A program made the position numbers and the translations under genes. From NCBI GenBank assembly GCA_019136655.1, contig JAGVTU010000022.1, positions 1 to 46,408 of the forward strand: a stretch of DNA of 46,408 nt, written 5' to 3'. Under the pieces are notes generated by a model. It saw nothing but the letters and a program-made list of their open reading frames with translations. It was not told where the DNA came from and did no database searches. Shown one piece after another: positions 35,881-44,137 of the stretch (position 1 is its first letter; every line of letters starts with the position of its first letter). This DNA is from Bacteroidota bacterium. GTDB lineage: Bacteria > Bacteroidota > Bacteroidia > AKYH767-A > OLB10.

Positions 35881-35888
35881 TAACTTTG
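35881..35888 (+). promoter_or_regulatory. -7 promoter box for hpf
   Basis: TAACTTTG, 28 nt before the HPF ATG. Confidence 0.6.
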
Positions 35889-35916
35889 TGCTATAAATTT
35901 TAAAAAAACCGGAAGT

Positions 35917-36267
35917 ATGAAATTCAGAGTAGAATCAAAGGGATTCAGGCTAAGCCCTTCGTTGAAAAATTTTGCAACAGAAAAACTGAGTAAACTCGAC
36001 CGATATTACAAAGATATTCAGGAAATAGAGGTAACACTTGAAATAGAAGTAAGGACATCAAAGGAAGTAGTCAACTGTATGCTCAACATCAGAGTTCCCG
36101 GCAAGGATGCTTACATCAAAACTTCGTCATCCATTTTTGAAGATGCCATTCTGAAAGCAGCAGATGCTGCCAAAAGAAAACTGAGAACACGTAAAACTCA
36201 GTTGCAGATTGCCAAGAAAAGAAAATCACCCGACAGAGTGGTTTCAGCCAAAAAGGCAATGAAATAA
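35917..36267 (+). CDS. hpf: Ribosome hibernation-promoting factor, short form (HPF/RaiA family)
   Basis: 116 residues, the single-domain form. The beta-alpha-beta fold with FRLSPSLKNFATEKLSKLDR, and IRVPGKDAYIKTSSSIFEDA leading into the basic helix RKLRTRKTQLQ, fits HPF/YfiA. A basic tail (KKRKSPDRVVSAKKAMK) follows, with no long-HPF dimerisation domain. It inactivates 70S ribosomes in stationary phase by blocking the A and P sites. Confidence 0.92.
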   Translation: MKFRVESKGFRLSPSLKNFATEKLSKLDRYYKDIQEIEVTLEIEVRTSKEVVNCMLNIRVPGKDAYIKTSSSIFEDAILKAADAAKRKLRTRKTQLQIAKKRKSPDRVVSAKKAMK

Positions 36268-36304
36268 GTTTGTACCTGATTAAACAGTTGATTCAGCGAG
36301 AAAC

Positions 36305-36544
36305 TCATTCCTCATACCATTCGCCACGAGTGGGCTTCAGGTCGTCTCTCACCTGTATCATTTCATCTTCGTCAACCACCATGTAGGCAACAGAAAGTGT
36401 TTCGGAAATAACTTCTGTTCCGGTAATATGGTTTTTAAGCTTTTTGTCTTCAATATATTCTGAAAGATGGTGGGTGTGATGTTCTGCTATTTTGATGGAT
36501 TCAGGTCCTCTGATATCCCAGATTAACTTAATTTTCTTACTCAT
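36305..36544 (-). CDS. Small conserved hypothetical protein
   Basis: 79 residues from ATG 36544 (MSKKIKLIWD); an upstream in-frame ATG at 36562 is possible. Mostly charged, with a His cluster (AEHHTHHLSEY) and an acidic middle (VVDEDEMIQVRDDL). No membrane segment or recognised domain. It resembles small cytoplasmic proteins I have seen annotated only as hypothetical in Bacteroidota, and no function is suggested. Convergent with hpf, with 37 bp between stops. Confidence 0.75.
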   Translation of the reverse strand: MSKKIKLIWDIRGPESIKIAEHHTHHLSEYIEDKKLKNHITGTEVISETLSVAYMVVDEDEMIQVRDDLKPTRGEWYEE

Positions 36545-36563
36545 TTCAAAAACGAAATTCAAT

Positions 36564-36571
36564 TATCTTTG
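36564..36571 (+). promoter_or_regulatory. Possible -7 box for the lipoate ligase gene
   Basis: TATCTTTG, but 129 nt before the ATG at 36701, so a long leader would be needed. Weak call. Confidence 0.3.
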
Positions 36572-36700
36572 TTAAATTCACTGCAAAGAAAAAGTTATTG
36601 ATACAAAATTGCAATGAACCATTTGTTGCAGAGGTTATTCAGTTAACAAACAAAATAATTTAAGCAGCTAAGAAGGCTAACAGTAAAACAGTTTAAAAGT

Positions 36701-37681
36701 ATGCTTTGCATTTATCACGAATCAACAGACCCTTATTTTAATGTTGCCACCGATGAATATATTTTAAAACATCTCGAAGAAGACTGTTTTATGCTTTGGC
36801 GCAACGACAATGCTATCATCGTTGGAAAATATCAGAATACACTTTCAGAAATTAATTACGACTATGTAAAAGCCAACAACATTGCGGTGGTCAGAAGAAT
36901 TTCAGGTGGTGGTGCAGTGTATCACGACCTGGGAAATCTTAATTTTTCGTTTACCAAAACAGGAAAAAATTCAAGCCTTACTGATTTCGAAAAATTTACG
37001 CGACCTATAGTTGAAGTGATTCGCTCATTGGGCGGAGATGCACGCTTCGAAGGGAAAAACGACCTGATGATTGACGGAAAAAAGATTGCAGGAAATGCTG
37101 CTCACATTCATAAAAATAAAATTCTGCATCACGGATGTCTGCTTTTTTCTTCCGAAATGCGAAATGTAAGTGAAGCACTCAGAATAAATCCGGTTAAATA
37201 CATTGACAAAGCACATAAGTCAGTGCCCAAGCGTGTGACCAATATTTCAGAGCATATTAAAGTGCAAATGAATGTTTCTGATTTTGCAAAAAGCATTATG
37301 GACTATGTGCTTGCAAATTTCCCGGGCAGCAGACTTTATACATTTACCGAGCAGGATAAAGCTGCCATTCAAAAACTGCGTGACGAAAAATATGCTACGC
37401 ATGATTGGAATTATGGCAAATCGCCCGATTATAATTTCAAAAAAGCAATACGTACCAAAGGCGGACTGTTAGAGATGAATCTCGAAGTAAAGAAAGGTGT
37501 GATACAGCAGGTAAAAATTTTTGGCGACTTTTTCTCCGAAAACGGAATTGAAGATGTTGAAAATGCACTCGTCAACATCAACCACGAAGAAACAGCCATC
37601 AGAGAAGCACTGAAAAAGTTCGACATGAACCGTCATTTCAGCAACATCAGCGTGGATGATTTGATAGAATCTATTTTTTAA
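36701..37681 (+). CDS. lplA: Lipoate-protein ligase
   Basis: 326 residues. RRISGGGAVYHDLGNLNFSF (65-84) is the lipoyl-AMP site and GKKIAGNAAHI contains the catalytic-site Lys region. A C-terminal accessory domain of ~90 residues (TKGGLLEMNLEVKKGVIQQV) is as in E. coli-type LplA. Attaches lipoate to the E2 and GcvH proteins of oxo-acid dehydrogenases in the cytoplasm. No octanoyl transferase is nearby. Confidence 0.95.
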   Translation: MLCIYHESTDPYFNVATDEYILKHLEEDCFMLWRNDNAIIVGKYQNTLSEINYDYVKANNIAVVRRISGGGAVYHDLGNLNFSFTKTGKNSSLTDFEKFTRPIVEVIRSLGGDARFEGKNDLMIDGKKIAGNAAHIHKNKILHHGCLLFSSEMRNVSEALRINPVKYIDKAHKSVPKRVTNISEHIKVQMNVSDFAKSIMDYVLANFPGSRLYTFTEQDKAAIQKLRDEKYATHDWNYGKSPDYNFKKAIRTKGGLLEMNLEVKKGVIQQVKIFGDFFSENGIEDVENALVNINHEETAIREALKKFDMNRHFSNISVDDLIESIF

Positions 37682-37872
37682 CCGTTACACTTTCAACGCT
37701 GCTGTTGATAAATAGTAACTGAATAAAAAAGGTACTGCACTTTCGTTTCCGAATTTTGTATCACTTGTTGACAATATATTTTGACTGCAACAAATATGCA
37801 TGCAGCATCAATGCAGTTACGCAGTAAGGTAAAAACTCGAAAGTGAGCAGCGATAAAAGTTATCACAAAGGC

Positions 37873-39081
37873 ATGGCACAAACTGTTACTGAAAGGCAAC
37901 GTACAAACACTGCGGTGCGGCTCTGGAACAAAAATTTTATCAATGCCTGCATTGCAAATTTTCTGATTGCCTGCTCTTTTTATCTGCTCATGCCTACCAT
38001 TCCGATATTTTTATCGGAGCAACTTCACGTATCGCAGTCGCATATCGGACTTGCACTTTCATCCTATGTGGTTGCACTGCTCATCATGCGGCCTTTCAGC
38101 GGTTATTTAGTGGATGTTTATCCGAGAAAAAAATTATTCATGACAGGAGTGACGTTGTTTGTATGCATGTTCACCGGATATTATTTTGCTGCCACAGTAT
38201 TGTTTTTTGTGGTGTTGCGATTTGTTCACGGTTTGTTCTGGGGCTTGTCAACAGTTTCGGCCAATACGGTTGCAATAGACATTATTCCCTCTGAAAGAAG
38301 GGCAGAAGGCATCGGATTTTTTGGTGTCACCATGAACATTGCCATGGCCACAGCACCTTATATCGCTGTAATTATTTACGACTCTTTTGGTTTTTCAAAA
38401 CTGGTTTCTTCAGCATTGATGATGGGAGCGTTTGCCATTCTTGCAGTGAGTTTTATAAAAACACCCTGGCGCAAAAAACCTGATAAAAAACCACCATTGT
38501 CTTTCGACAGATTTATTCTGATAAAAGGAATTCCGATTTTTATCAATCAGCTGTTTCTGTCATTCGGATGGGGAACGCTCGTAGCATTTGCAGTTTTGTA
38601 TGGCAAAAAAACCGGCATTCACAATGCAGGTATATTCTTTTTGTTTCTTGCATCGGGCATTGTGCTTTCAAGAGTAAACTCAGGTAAGTTTGTTGATCGC
38701 GGATATCTGCACCGCGTAGTTGTCATTGCCATATCACTTATCACCATTGGATATTTTTGTTTTGCTTCTTATCACAATATTTATGCATTCTGTGCATCTG
38801 CATTTATTCTTGGTGTAGGATTCGGAACTCTCTTTCCTGCATTACAAACCATCTACAACAACATGGCGCCATCCACCAGACGGGGTACAGCAAATTCTAC
38901 CTATCTCACCGGCTTCGATTTGGGCATTGGCATCGGCATGCTGGCAGGTGCATACATCAGTGATGTTTTTGATTTTTCAACTTTGTATTATGTCACTTCG
39001 GGTTTAAGTTTTATTGCATTGTCTATTTACTGGTTTAACTCGAGGAAGGTGTATGAAAGAAATAAAATCAAACAAAGCTGA
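37873..39081 (+). CDS. MFS transporter
   Basis: 402 residues from ATG 37873; a GTG at 37843 would add ten polar residues. Twelve hydrophobic segments are seen, with motif A as GYLVDVYPRKKL between TM2 and TM3 and a long cytoplasmic loop rich in Lys (WRKKPDKKPP) between TM6 and TM7. It resembles drug or metabolite exporters of the MFS superfamily; the substrate is unknown. The SDR gene at 39150 follows 68 bp later in the same direction. Confidence 0.93.
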   Translation: MAQTVTERQRTNTAVRLWNKNFINACIANFLIACSFYLLMPTIPIFLSEQLHVSQSHIGLALSSYVVALLIMRPFSGYLVDVYPRKKLFMTGVTLFVCMFTGYYFAATVLFFVVLRFVHGLFWGLSTVSANTVAIDIIPSERRAEGIGFFGVTMNIAMATAPYIAVIIYDSFGFSKLVSSALMMGAFAILAVSFIKTPWRKKPDKKPPLSFDRFILIKGIPIFINQLFLSFGWGTLVAFAVLYGKKTGIHNAGIFFLFLASGIVLSRVNSGKFVDRGYLHRVVVIAISLITIGYFCFASYHNIYAFCASAFILGVGFGTLFPALQTIYNNMAPSTRRGTANSTYLTGFDLGIGIGMLAGAYISDVFDFSTLYYVTSGLSFIALSIYWFNSRKVYERNKIKQS

Positions 39082-39149
39082 AAAAATATTTTGAACTGAA
39101 CCATCTAACAATTAACCATTACAGCTGTTTGTCATTATAAAAAAATACA

Positions 39150-39863
39150 ATGGATCATAAAAAAGTGGTGTATATCACCGGTGGAAGCAAAGGCATCGGT
39201 CTTGGAATTGCGCAGTATCTTCTGCAAAAAGGTTATCAGGTTGCCATCAGCAGCCGGCAGTTGAAATCAGCACAGCAGGCTGCTGAAAGTTTAAAGGGAA
39301 ATAAAGAAGATATTCTTGCGCTGCAATCGGATGTGTGCAATGCTGAAGATGAGCAACAGGCAGTGAAAAAAATTTTAGATAAATGGGGAAGGCTGGATGT
39401 GTTGGTTGCCAATGCAGGTGTGGGACATTTTGCACCCATTGAAGAACTCACACATAAGCAGTGGAATGAAGTCATCAACACCAATGTTACAGGAGTATTT
39501 CACAGTGTGAAAGCTGCCGTGGATGCCATCAAAAAATCAAAAGGATACATCATCACCATAGCAAGCCTTGCAGGAACTTATTTTTCAGAAAAAGGAACTG
39601 CTTACAATGCAAGCAAATTTGCAATGGTAGGTTTTACTCAGGCTCTCATGCTCGACCTGCGGCAGCATGATGTAAAAGTAACAACCATCATGCCCGGCTC
39701 TGTTACCAGCCATTTCAACAACCATGTGCCGTCTGCAGAAGATGCATGGAAAATTCAGCCTGAAGACATTGGCGAAATGGTGTACGATTTACTGAAGATG
39801 AATCCGCGTGTGCTGCCCAGCAAAATTGAAGTGCGTCCTGCCAAGCCGCCTGTGAAGAAGTGA
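39150..39863 (+). CDS. Classical SDR oxidoreductase
   Basis: 237 residues. GGSKGIGLG (12-20), NAGVG, IASLAGTYF with the catalytic Ser, and YNASKFAMVG with the YxxxK pair. A complete classical short-chain dehydrogenase using NAD(P)H; the substrate is unknown. A hairpin, AAGTGAT/ATCACTT (39858-39864 with 39872-39878), overlaps the stop codon but lacks a T run. Confidence 0.93.
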   Translation: MDHKKVVYITGGSKGIGLGIAQYLLQKGYQVAISSRQLKSAQQAAESLKGNKEDILALQSDVCNAEDEQQAVKKILDKWGRLDVLVANAGVGHFAPIEELTHKQWNEVINTNVTGVFHSVKAAVDAIKKSKGYIITIASLAGTYFSEKGTAYNASKFAMVGFTQALMLDLRQHDVKVTTIMPGSVTSHFNNHVPSAEDAWKIQPEDIGEMVYDLLKMNPRVLPSKIEVRPAKPPVKK

Positions 39864-39916
39864 TATTTATCATCACTTAAGTATGTTCAAGGTGCTTCAA
39901 TCTGCCAAATATGACA

Positions 39917-39946
39917 TTCGGATGGCAAAGGCTCTTCATACCTTTG
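39917..39946 (+). promoter_or_regulatory. Promoter of the triple-DUF2249 gene
   Basis: TTCG at 39917-39920 (near TTTG), an 18-nt spacer, then TACCTTTG at 39939-39946. The ATG at 40002 is 55 nt further, leaving a short leader. Confidence 0.5.
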
Positions 39947-40001
39947 TGCGCTGATATTTTAATCACATTATATAAAAATTTCAACTTTAAAAATTTACGA
40001 C

Positions 40002-40757
40002 ATGAGTAATATTATTCAATCAAACGAAGAAATAGATGTGCGGGTATTTGTACCTATCAAACGGCATGAGTTGTTGTTGAAAATGTTTCGTGAGTTGCCG
40101 GTAGCACAAAGTTTTACTTTTATCAACGACCATGATCCCATTCCGCTTTACTATGAGTTTCGCTCTGTATTTGGCGATGTAGTAGGGTGGGAGTACCTGA
40201 ACAAAGGTGGCCGCGAGTGGAAAGTAAAAGTTACACGCACTGAAGAATCGCAGGGACGTGAGTTTAAAGATATTTCAACCTTGCTCGATTTGCGCAAAGC
40301 AGATAAAAAAGAGTGGAAGCAAATTGTTTTTCATCGCTACGGAATGATGGAAGAAGGAACCACTATGGAAATTATTTCGAGTGAAGACCCGGGAGAAATA
40401 CATGGCATTTTTATGCAGAAGTTTGAAGGCAAACACAGGTGGATTTACAAAAAGAAAGATGACGGGGAGTATGTTGTTCATGTAACCAAACAGGACAACA
40501 GCGGACTGGGTGACGAAGGTTATTCCGTTGTGAACACTTTTGATGTGCGGCCATATACTCCCACCGACAGACACGAAATGTTTTACAAAGCTTTTGCAGA
40601 TATAAAAACAGGCGAAGCTTTTGAGTTTATCAACGACCATGACCCCAAGCCTTTGTATTATCAGATGGAAGCTGAGAGCAAGGAACCATTCAGATGGGAA
40701 TATCTTGAAAAAGGTCCGGAAGTGTGGAAGGTGAGAGTTATCAAAACAAAAGAATAG
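40002..40757 (+). CDS. Protein with three tandem DUF2249-like domains
   Basis: 251 residues. Module 1 (11-79) and module 3 (179-248) share DVR.-type starts, FxFINDHDP (FTFINDHDPIPLYY, FEFINDHDPKPLYY), W/RWEYLxKG and WKV(K/R)V endings. The middle module (93-163) is diverged, with LLDLRKADKKEW, ISSEDP in the place of INDHDP, HRWIYKKKDDGEYVVHV. DUF2249 is a small TusA-like fold often found with hemerythrin-type iron proteins; its function is unproven. No such partner is next to it. I know single or double modules but not this triplet. Confidence 0.88.
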   Translation: MSNIIQSNEEIDVRVFVPIKRHELLLKMFRELPVAQSFTFINDHDPIPLYYEFRSVFGDVVGWEYLNKGGREWKVKVTRTEESQGREFKDISTLLDLRKADKKEWKQIVFHRYGMMEEGTTMEIISSEDPGEIHGIFMQKFEGKHRWIYKKKDDGEYVVHVTKQDNSGLGDEGYSVVNTFDVRPYTPTDRHEMFYKAFADIKTGEAFEFINDHDPKPLYYQMEAESKEPFRWEYLEKGPEVWKVRVIKTKE

Positions 40758-40808
40758 AAATTGTCAGCGGTCATTTGCTTGGAGTGAAGGCTGCTTTCTA
40801 AAATAAAA

Positions 40809-41414
40809 TTAAACCATTTCAGGTCTGTTGTAAAACAGGGCTAAGCAATCAGTTGATTCCTGCATGGATTTGATCACTGAATCAAGTGGCTTTGCATACA
40901 CTTCAGGATAATCAATTTCGCCAAGGGCAGTACGGATTGGATAAGCCAATTTTTCTGTTTCAGTTGAAAACTGAGAGTCAATGCCGGGTTTGTTTCCTCT
41001 CGGATCAAGTCTGAACCAGCCTTTGTCTTTCAGGTAAACGGCATTGAGTCCGTGCAATGCATAACCGGAGTCAATAGTTCCTTTGCGCAACACACGCTGA
41101 TAACAAAATCCTGCAGGTATGCCCATGCCTCTGAGCAGTGTGGCCAACAAATGCGATTTGGCAAAACAAATTCCTTCTCCTTTTTGCAAAGTATCTTCAG
41201 CACTTACGGTGATAACTTTACTCTGTATGTCGAAGGAGTGTGTGATTTTGTCTCTTGCCACTTCAAAAGCTGCCTTGGCACGTTCTTCATCGGTGCTCGC
41301 CTGCATTTTTATTTTTTCAATCTGCTGCTGCACCAATGGTGTGCTGAACACAATCACCGGAGGAATTTCTTGCAAGTAGTCATTCAGGTTGTCGGATTGA
41401 ATATGTAATTGCAT
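40809..41414 (-). CDS. Transglutaminase-like cysteine protease-fold protein
   Basis: 201 residues from ATG 41414; in-frame ATG 41462 and GTG 41492 are alternatives. The core domain has GEGICFAKSHL (Cys), YALHGLNAVYL (His) and FRLDPRGN (Asp), a complete Cys-His-Asp triad. An N-terminal helix and a C-terminal helical extension flank it. No signal peptide is seen, so it is likely cytoplasmic. The activity, whether protease, amidase or transglutaminase, is unknown. Confidence 0.88.
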   Translation of the reverse strand: MQLHIQSDNLNDYLQEIPPVIVFSTPLVQQQIEKIKMQASTDEERAKAAFEVARDKITHSFDIQSKVITVSAEDTLQKGEGICFAKSHLLATLLRGMGIPAGFCYQRVLRKGTIDSGYALHGLNAVYLKDKGWFRLDPRGNKPGIDSQFSTETEKLAYPIRTALGEIDYPEVYAKPLDSVIKSMQESTDCLALFYNRPEMV

Positions 41415-41584
41415 AACAGGAAAATTAATTGACGTTGAAGGTACACATTTCTGAGTTATCATAACAATTTCGCTCTGAATTTGGTTCACCAATTTGCATC
41501 ACATGGTTTTTATTTTTGACTGAATCATTACACTGCCAAAGCTGTTTTTAAAATACTTTAGCAACCTGCTACTTGCAGAAGTTC

Positions 41585-41592
41585 TACTTTTG
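41585..41592 (+). promoter_or_regulatory. -7 promoter box for the DUF2269 gene
   Basis: TACTTTTG, 28 nt before the ATG at 41621. Confidence 0.55.
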
Positions 41593-41620
41593 CAGCACAA
41601 CAACATGAGATAAAATTTTT

Positions 41621-42076
41621 ATGGCTGATTTATACCGCGTGCTGGTAGTTATTCATGTGCTTTCTGCCATTCTTGGTTTAGGTCCCGGCTTTGTGATGAT
41701 TTATGTGGTAACACGTGCAACCAACATGACAGAGCTGAAGCATGCATACCTTATCCGCAACAGGCTGCATAATTTTGTGATAGTAGGAGGTACGCTGTTG
41801 TTGCTTTCGGGTTTGGCAATGGGCATTATCACTCCATATTTATTCCGGGCAGGATGGTATGTTACTGCACTGATTTTATTTTTGGTAGCTCTGGCATTCG
41901 GGCCGGTTATGCTATCGCCACGCTCCAAACCTATCAAACAATTGCTCCAAAGCCACAGTGGCGAAAATATTCCCGAAGCGTATTACCCGCTTGCACGAAA
42001 ACTGTTTTTCTATGAGCGTGTAGAAAATGTTATTTTCATCATCATCATTTTGCTGATGATACTTAAACCTTTCTGA
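41621..42076 (+). CDS. DUF2269 integral membrane protein
   Basis: 151 residues. Four TM segments (VLVVIHVLSAILGLGPGFVM; FVIVGGTLLLLSGLAMGII; WYVTALILFLVALAFG; ENVIFIIIILLMILK). The His in the first helix and conserved Gly-rich turns match DUF2269. The function is unknown. Its stop is 4 bp from that of the convergent tsaB. Confidence 0.9.
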   Translation: MADLYRVLVVIHVLSAILGLGPGFVMIYVVTRATNMTELKHAYLIRNRLHNFVIVGGTLLLLSGLAMGIITPYLFRAGWYVTALILFLVALAFGPVMLSPRSKPIKQLLQSHSGENIPEAYYPLARKLFFYERVENVIFIIIILLMILKPF

Positions 42077-42080
42077 AAAA

Positions 42081-42755
42081 TTATTTTTTTATTCCTGCAA
42101 AGTCTTTGAGGTAAAAAGGCTCGAAGTAAGCAATGTCTTCAAATTGTTTTTGCACGTATTTGTGCAGGGCAAGGTTTACAAGTCCCGTTGCCGACAAATT
42201 GAAATCATTGGCAAAATGCGCATGTTCACTCTTGCAAATGTTTTTAAACTTTATGCTGCCGCTGCCAAAAAACTGTATGTTGTTATGCTGCAAATAATCT
42301 GAAAGAAAATCTTCTTCAAGGATAACAGCTTCTGCAGGTCTTTCATATTCCAGCTCACGGTTGAACAATGCTGTATAAACTTCCATTCTGCGGGCGTCAA
42401 GCATCGGGCAAAAATATTCTGCATTGCCTGCAGCATTGTTTTTAAAAAGATGAGCCATGCTCTCAAGTGTGGGCACTGCAATAAGCGGTTTTTCGAGAGC
42501 AAAACACAGACCTTTGGCTGTGGCTGCGCCAATGCGCAAACCGGTGTATGACCCCGGCCCGCAGCTTACTGCAATAGCATCCAGTGAAGCATATTGAAGC
42601 TGATTTTCTTTAAGCAGTTCATCAATAAATACCGACAACTGCGAAGCATGTGAACGGCTGTGATGTGATTCTTTAACGGCTATAACACGCTGCCCGTCTG
42701 CCACACACACCGAGCAACTGTCTGTTGCAGTTTCAATGCACAGTATCAGAGGCAC
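42081..42755 (-). CDS. tsaB: tRNA threonylcarbamoyladenosine biosynthesis protein TsaB
   Basis: 224 residues. ASKHA-fold N-terminus ILCIETATDSCSVCVADGQ, SHHSRSHASQLSVF, and VSCGPGSYTGLRIGAATAKG match TsaB. It is an inactive paralogue that scaffolds TsaD and TsaE in t6A synthesis; TsaC in this window supplies the precursor. It starts 2 bp after the stop of the efflux adaptor gene, so it is read from the efflux operon. Confidence 0.96.
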   Translation of the reverse strand: MPLILCIETATDSCSVCVADGQRVIAVKESHHSRSHASQLSVFIDELLKENQLQYASLDAIAVSCGPGSYTGLRIGAATAKGLCFALEKPLIAVPTLESMAHLFKNNAAGNAEYFCPMLDARRMEVYTALFNRELEYERPAEAVILEEDFLSDYLQHNNIQFFGSGSIKFKNICKSEHAHFANDFNLSATGLVNLALHKYVQKQFEDIAYFEPFYLKDFAGIKK

Positions 42756-42757
42756 TG

Positions 42758-44134
42758 TTAATTGTTTTTCTCGTCAGTAAACAACTGATCGCGGCTTACC
42801 ACTTTTATTTTGTCGCCATCATTCAGCTTTTTCGAAACTGCCTGATACGGGTCGGTAATTACTTCGTCACCAACTTTCAGGCCTTCGGTAATTTCCATAT
42901 AATTCACATCCTGAATTCCTGTTTTTACCACACGCATTTTCGCCACACCATTTTCATTCACAAAAACCACTTCTTTCACCGGTGTGTCGTTGCCACTATT
43001 TTCAGGTTCCAGTTTTTCTACTGTGCCGTCATCATTTCTGCGTGCCACCTGCTTGCTCGAGCGGTGAATAGCTGTATCGCGGGTGGTAACAGCTTTTATA
43101 GGTGCTGCTATTACATTCACAGCTTTTTTAGTTTGTATATCCACTGTTGCCGACATGCCCGGCCTGAACGGAGAATACTGTGGATTATCGGCAGGAATCA
43201 AATCAGCATACGACTCGCGCAAAATGCGAATCTTCACAGCGAAGTTGGTAACGTTATCTGTTCCGGTAACAGTTTCATTGGGTGTATTGGCAATTTCAGT
43301 AACAATGCCTTTAAACTTACGCGGGCTGTAAGCATCAATCTCTACCAGTGCTGTATCTTTTAAGTGAATACGTATGATGTCATTTTCTCCCACATCGGCT
43401 TTTACTTCCATTTCCTGAAGGTTGCTTATGCGCAAAATTTCAGTTCCATCGGTGAAACTTGTTCCTGCCACACGCTCACCTTTCTTTCTGCTGATTTTAG
43501 AAACCGTTCCATCTACCGGAGCAAAAATGTCTGTCTTGTTCAGATTTTCTTTTGCTTCTCTCACTGATGCACTTCCGCTTTTCACATTATACTGCGCTCC
43601 TGAAACTCCTTGCTCTGCTGCTTCCACTTCTGCCTTAGCCACTTCATAAGCCGACTTTACAATTTCCCAGTCGGAGGCACTGATTACTTTTTCTTCAAAC
43701 ATTTTTTTGTTGCGCTGATAGGCTGTTTCAGCTTTCTTCAGCTGGCTTTGTGCCTGGTCAAGACGTGCTTTGCTGCTCTCATAACCTGCCTTGGTGGAGT
43801 TGAGCCCCGCCACTGCACGGTCGAAAGAGGAGATGTATATCTCTGGATTTATTTTACATAATAACTGACCTTTCTTTACCACATCACCTTCCTTCACCAG
43901 CATCTCCACAATTTCGCCCGAAACGTCAGAGCTAAGTTTCACTTCCACTTCGGGTTGTACTTTTCCGCTGGCCGAAACAGTTTCTGTAATAGTTTGCAGC
44001 GAAACTTTATCGGTGCTCACTTTAATGGTGCTGTCGTCACCAAACCATCCGGCTTTTTTACCGACAACCAAAATGACAATGATAATTCCTGCAACAATCA
44101 GAATATTTCTTAACAAGTTATTTTTCTTTTTCAT
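42758..44134 (-). CDS. Efflux periplasmic adaptor (HlyD/MacA-type membrane fusion protein)
   Basis: 458 residues. One N-terminal membrane anchor (ILIVAGIIIVILVVG), a lipoyl domain split around an alpha-helical hairpin (GEIVEMLVKEGDVVKKGQLL, then a long coiled coil, then NKTDIFAPVDGTVSKISRKK), and beta-barrel and membrane-proximal domains. It links an inner-membrane transporter to TolC. Three bases separate it from the TolC gene upstream. The inner-membrane pump is not in the visible operon. Confidence 0.95.
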   Translation of the reverse strand: MKKKNNLLRNILIVAGIIIVILVVGKKAGWFGDDSTIKVSTDKVSLQTITETVSASGKVQPEVEVKLSSDVSGEIVEMLVKEGDVVKKGQLLCKINPEIYISSFDRAVAGLNSTKAGYESSKARLDQAQSQLKKAETAYQRNKKMFEEKVISASDWEIVKSAYEVAKAEVEAAEQGVSGAQYNVKSGSASVREAKENLNKTDIFAPVDGTVSKISRKKGERVAGTSFTDGTEILRISNLQEMEVKADVGENDIIRIHLKDTALVEIDAYSPRKFKGIVTEIANTPNETVTGTDNVTNFAVKIRILRESYADLIPADNPQYSPFRPGMSATVDIQTKKAVNVIAAPIKAVTTRDTAIHRSSKQVARRNDDGTVEKLEPENSGNDTPVKEVVFVNENGVAKMRVVKTGIQDVNYMEITEGLKVGDEVITDPYQAVSKKLNDGDKIKVVSRDQLFTDEKNN

Positions 44135-44137
44135 AAT

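Larger units (their letters stand above)
35579..35916. other. 338-bp AT-rich divergent intergenic region
   Basis: Non-coding between the SDR and HPF genes. It holds a -7 box for each (35602-35609 minus; 35881-35888 plus) and a 14-bp perfect palindrome AATGATTAATCATT at 35678-35691 that could be an operator. I see no RNA gene or ORF of note. Confidence 0.6.

Noticed and set aside
42725..43363. 212-aa plus-strand ORF
   Set aside because: Antisense to the efflux adaptor, rich in Phe, Cys and His, no motifs.
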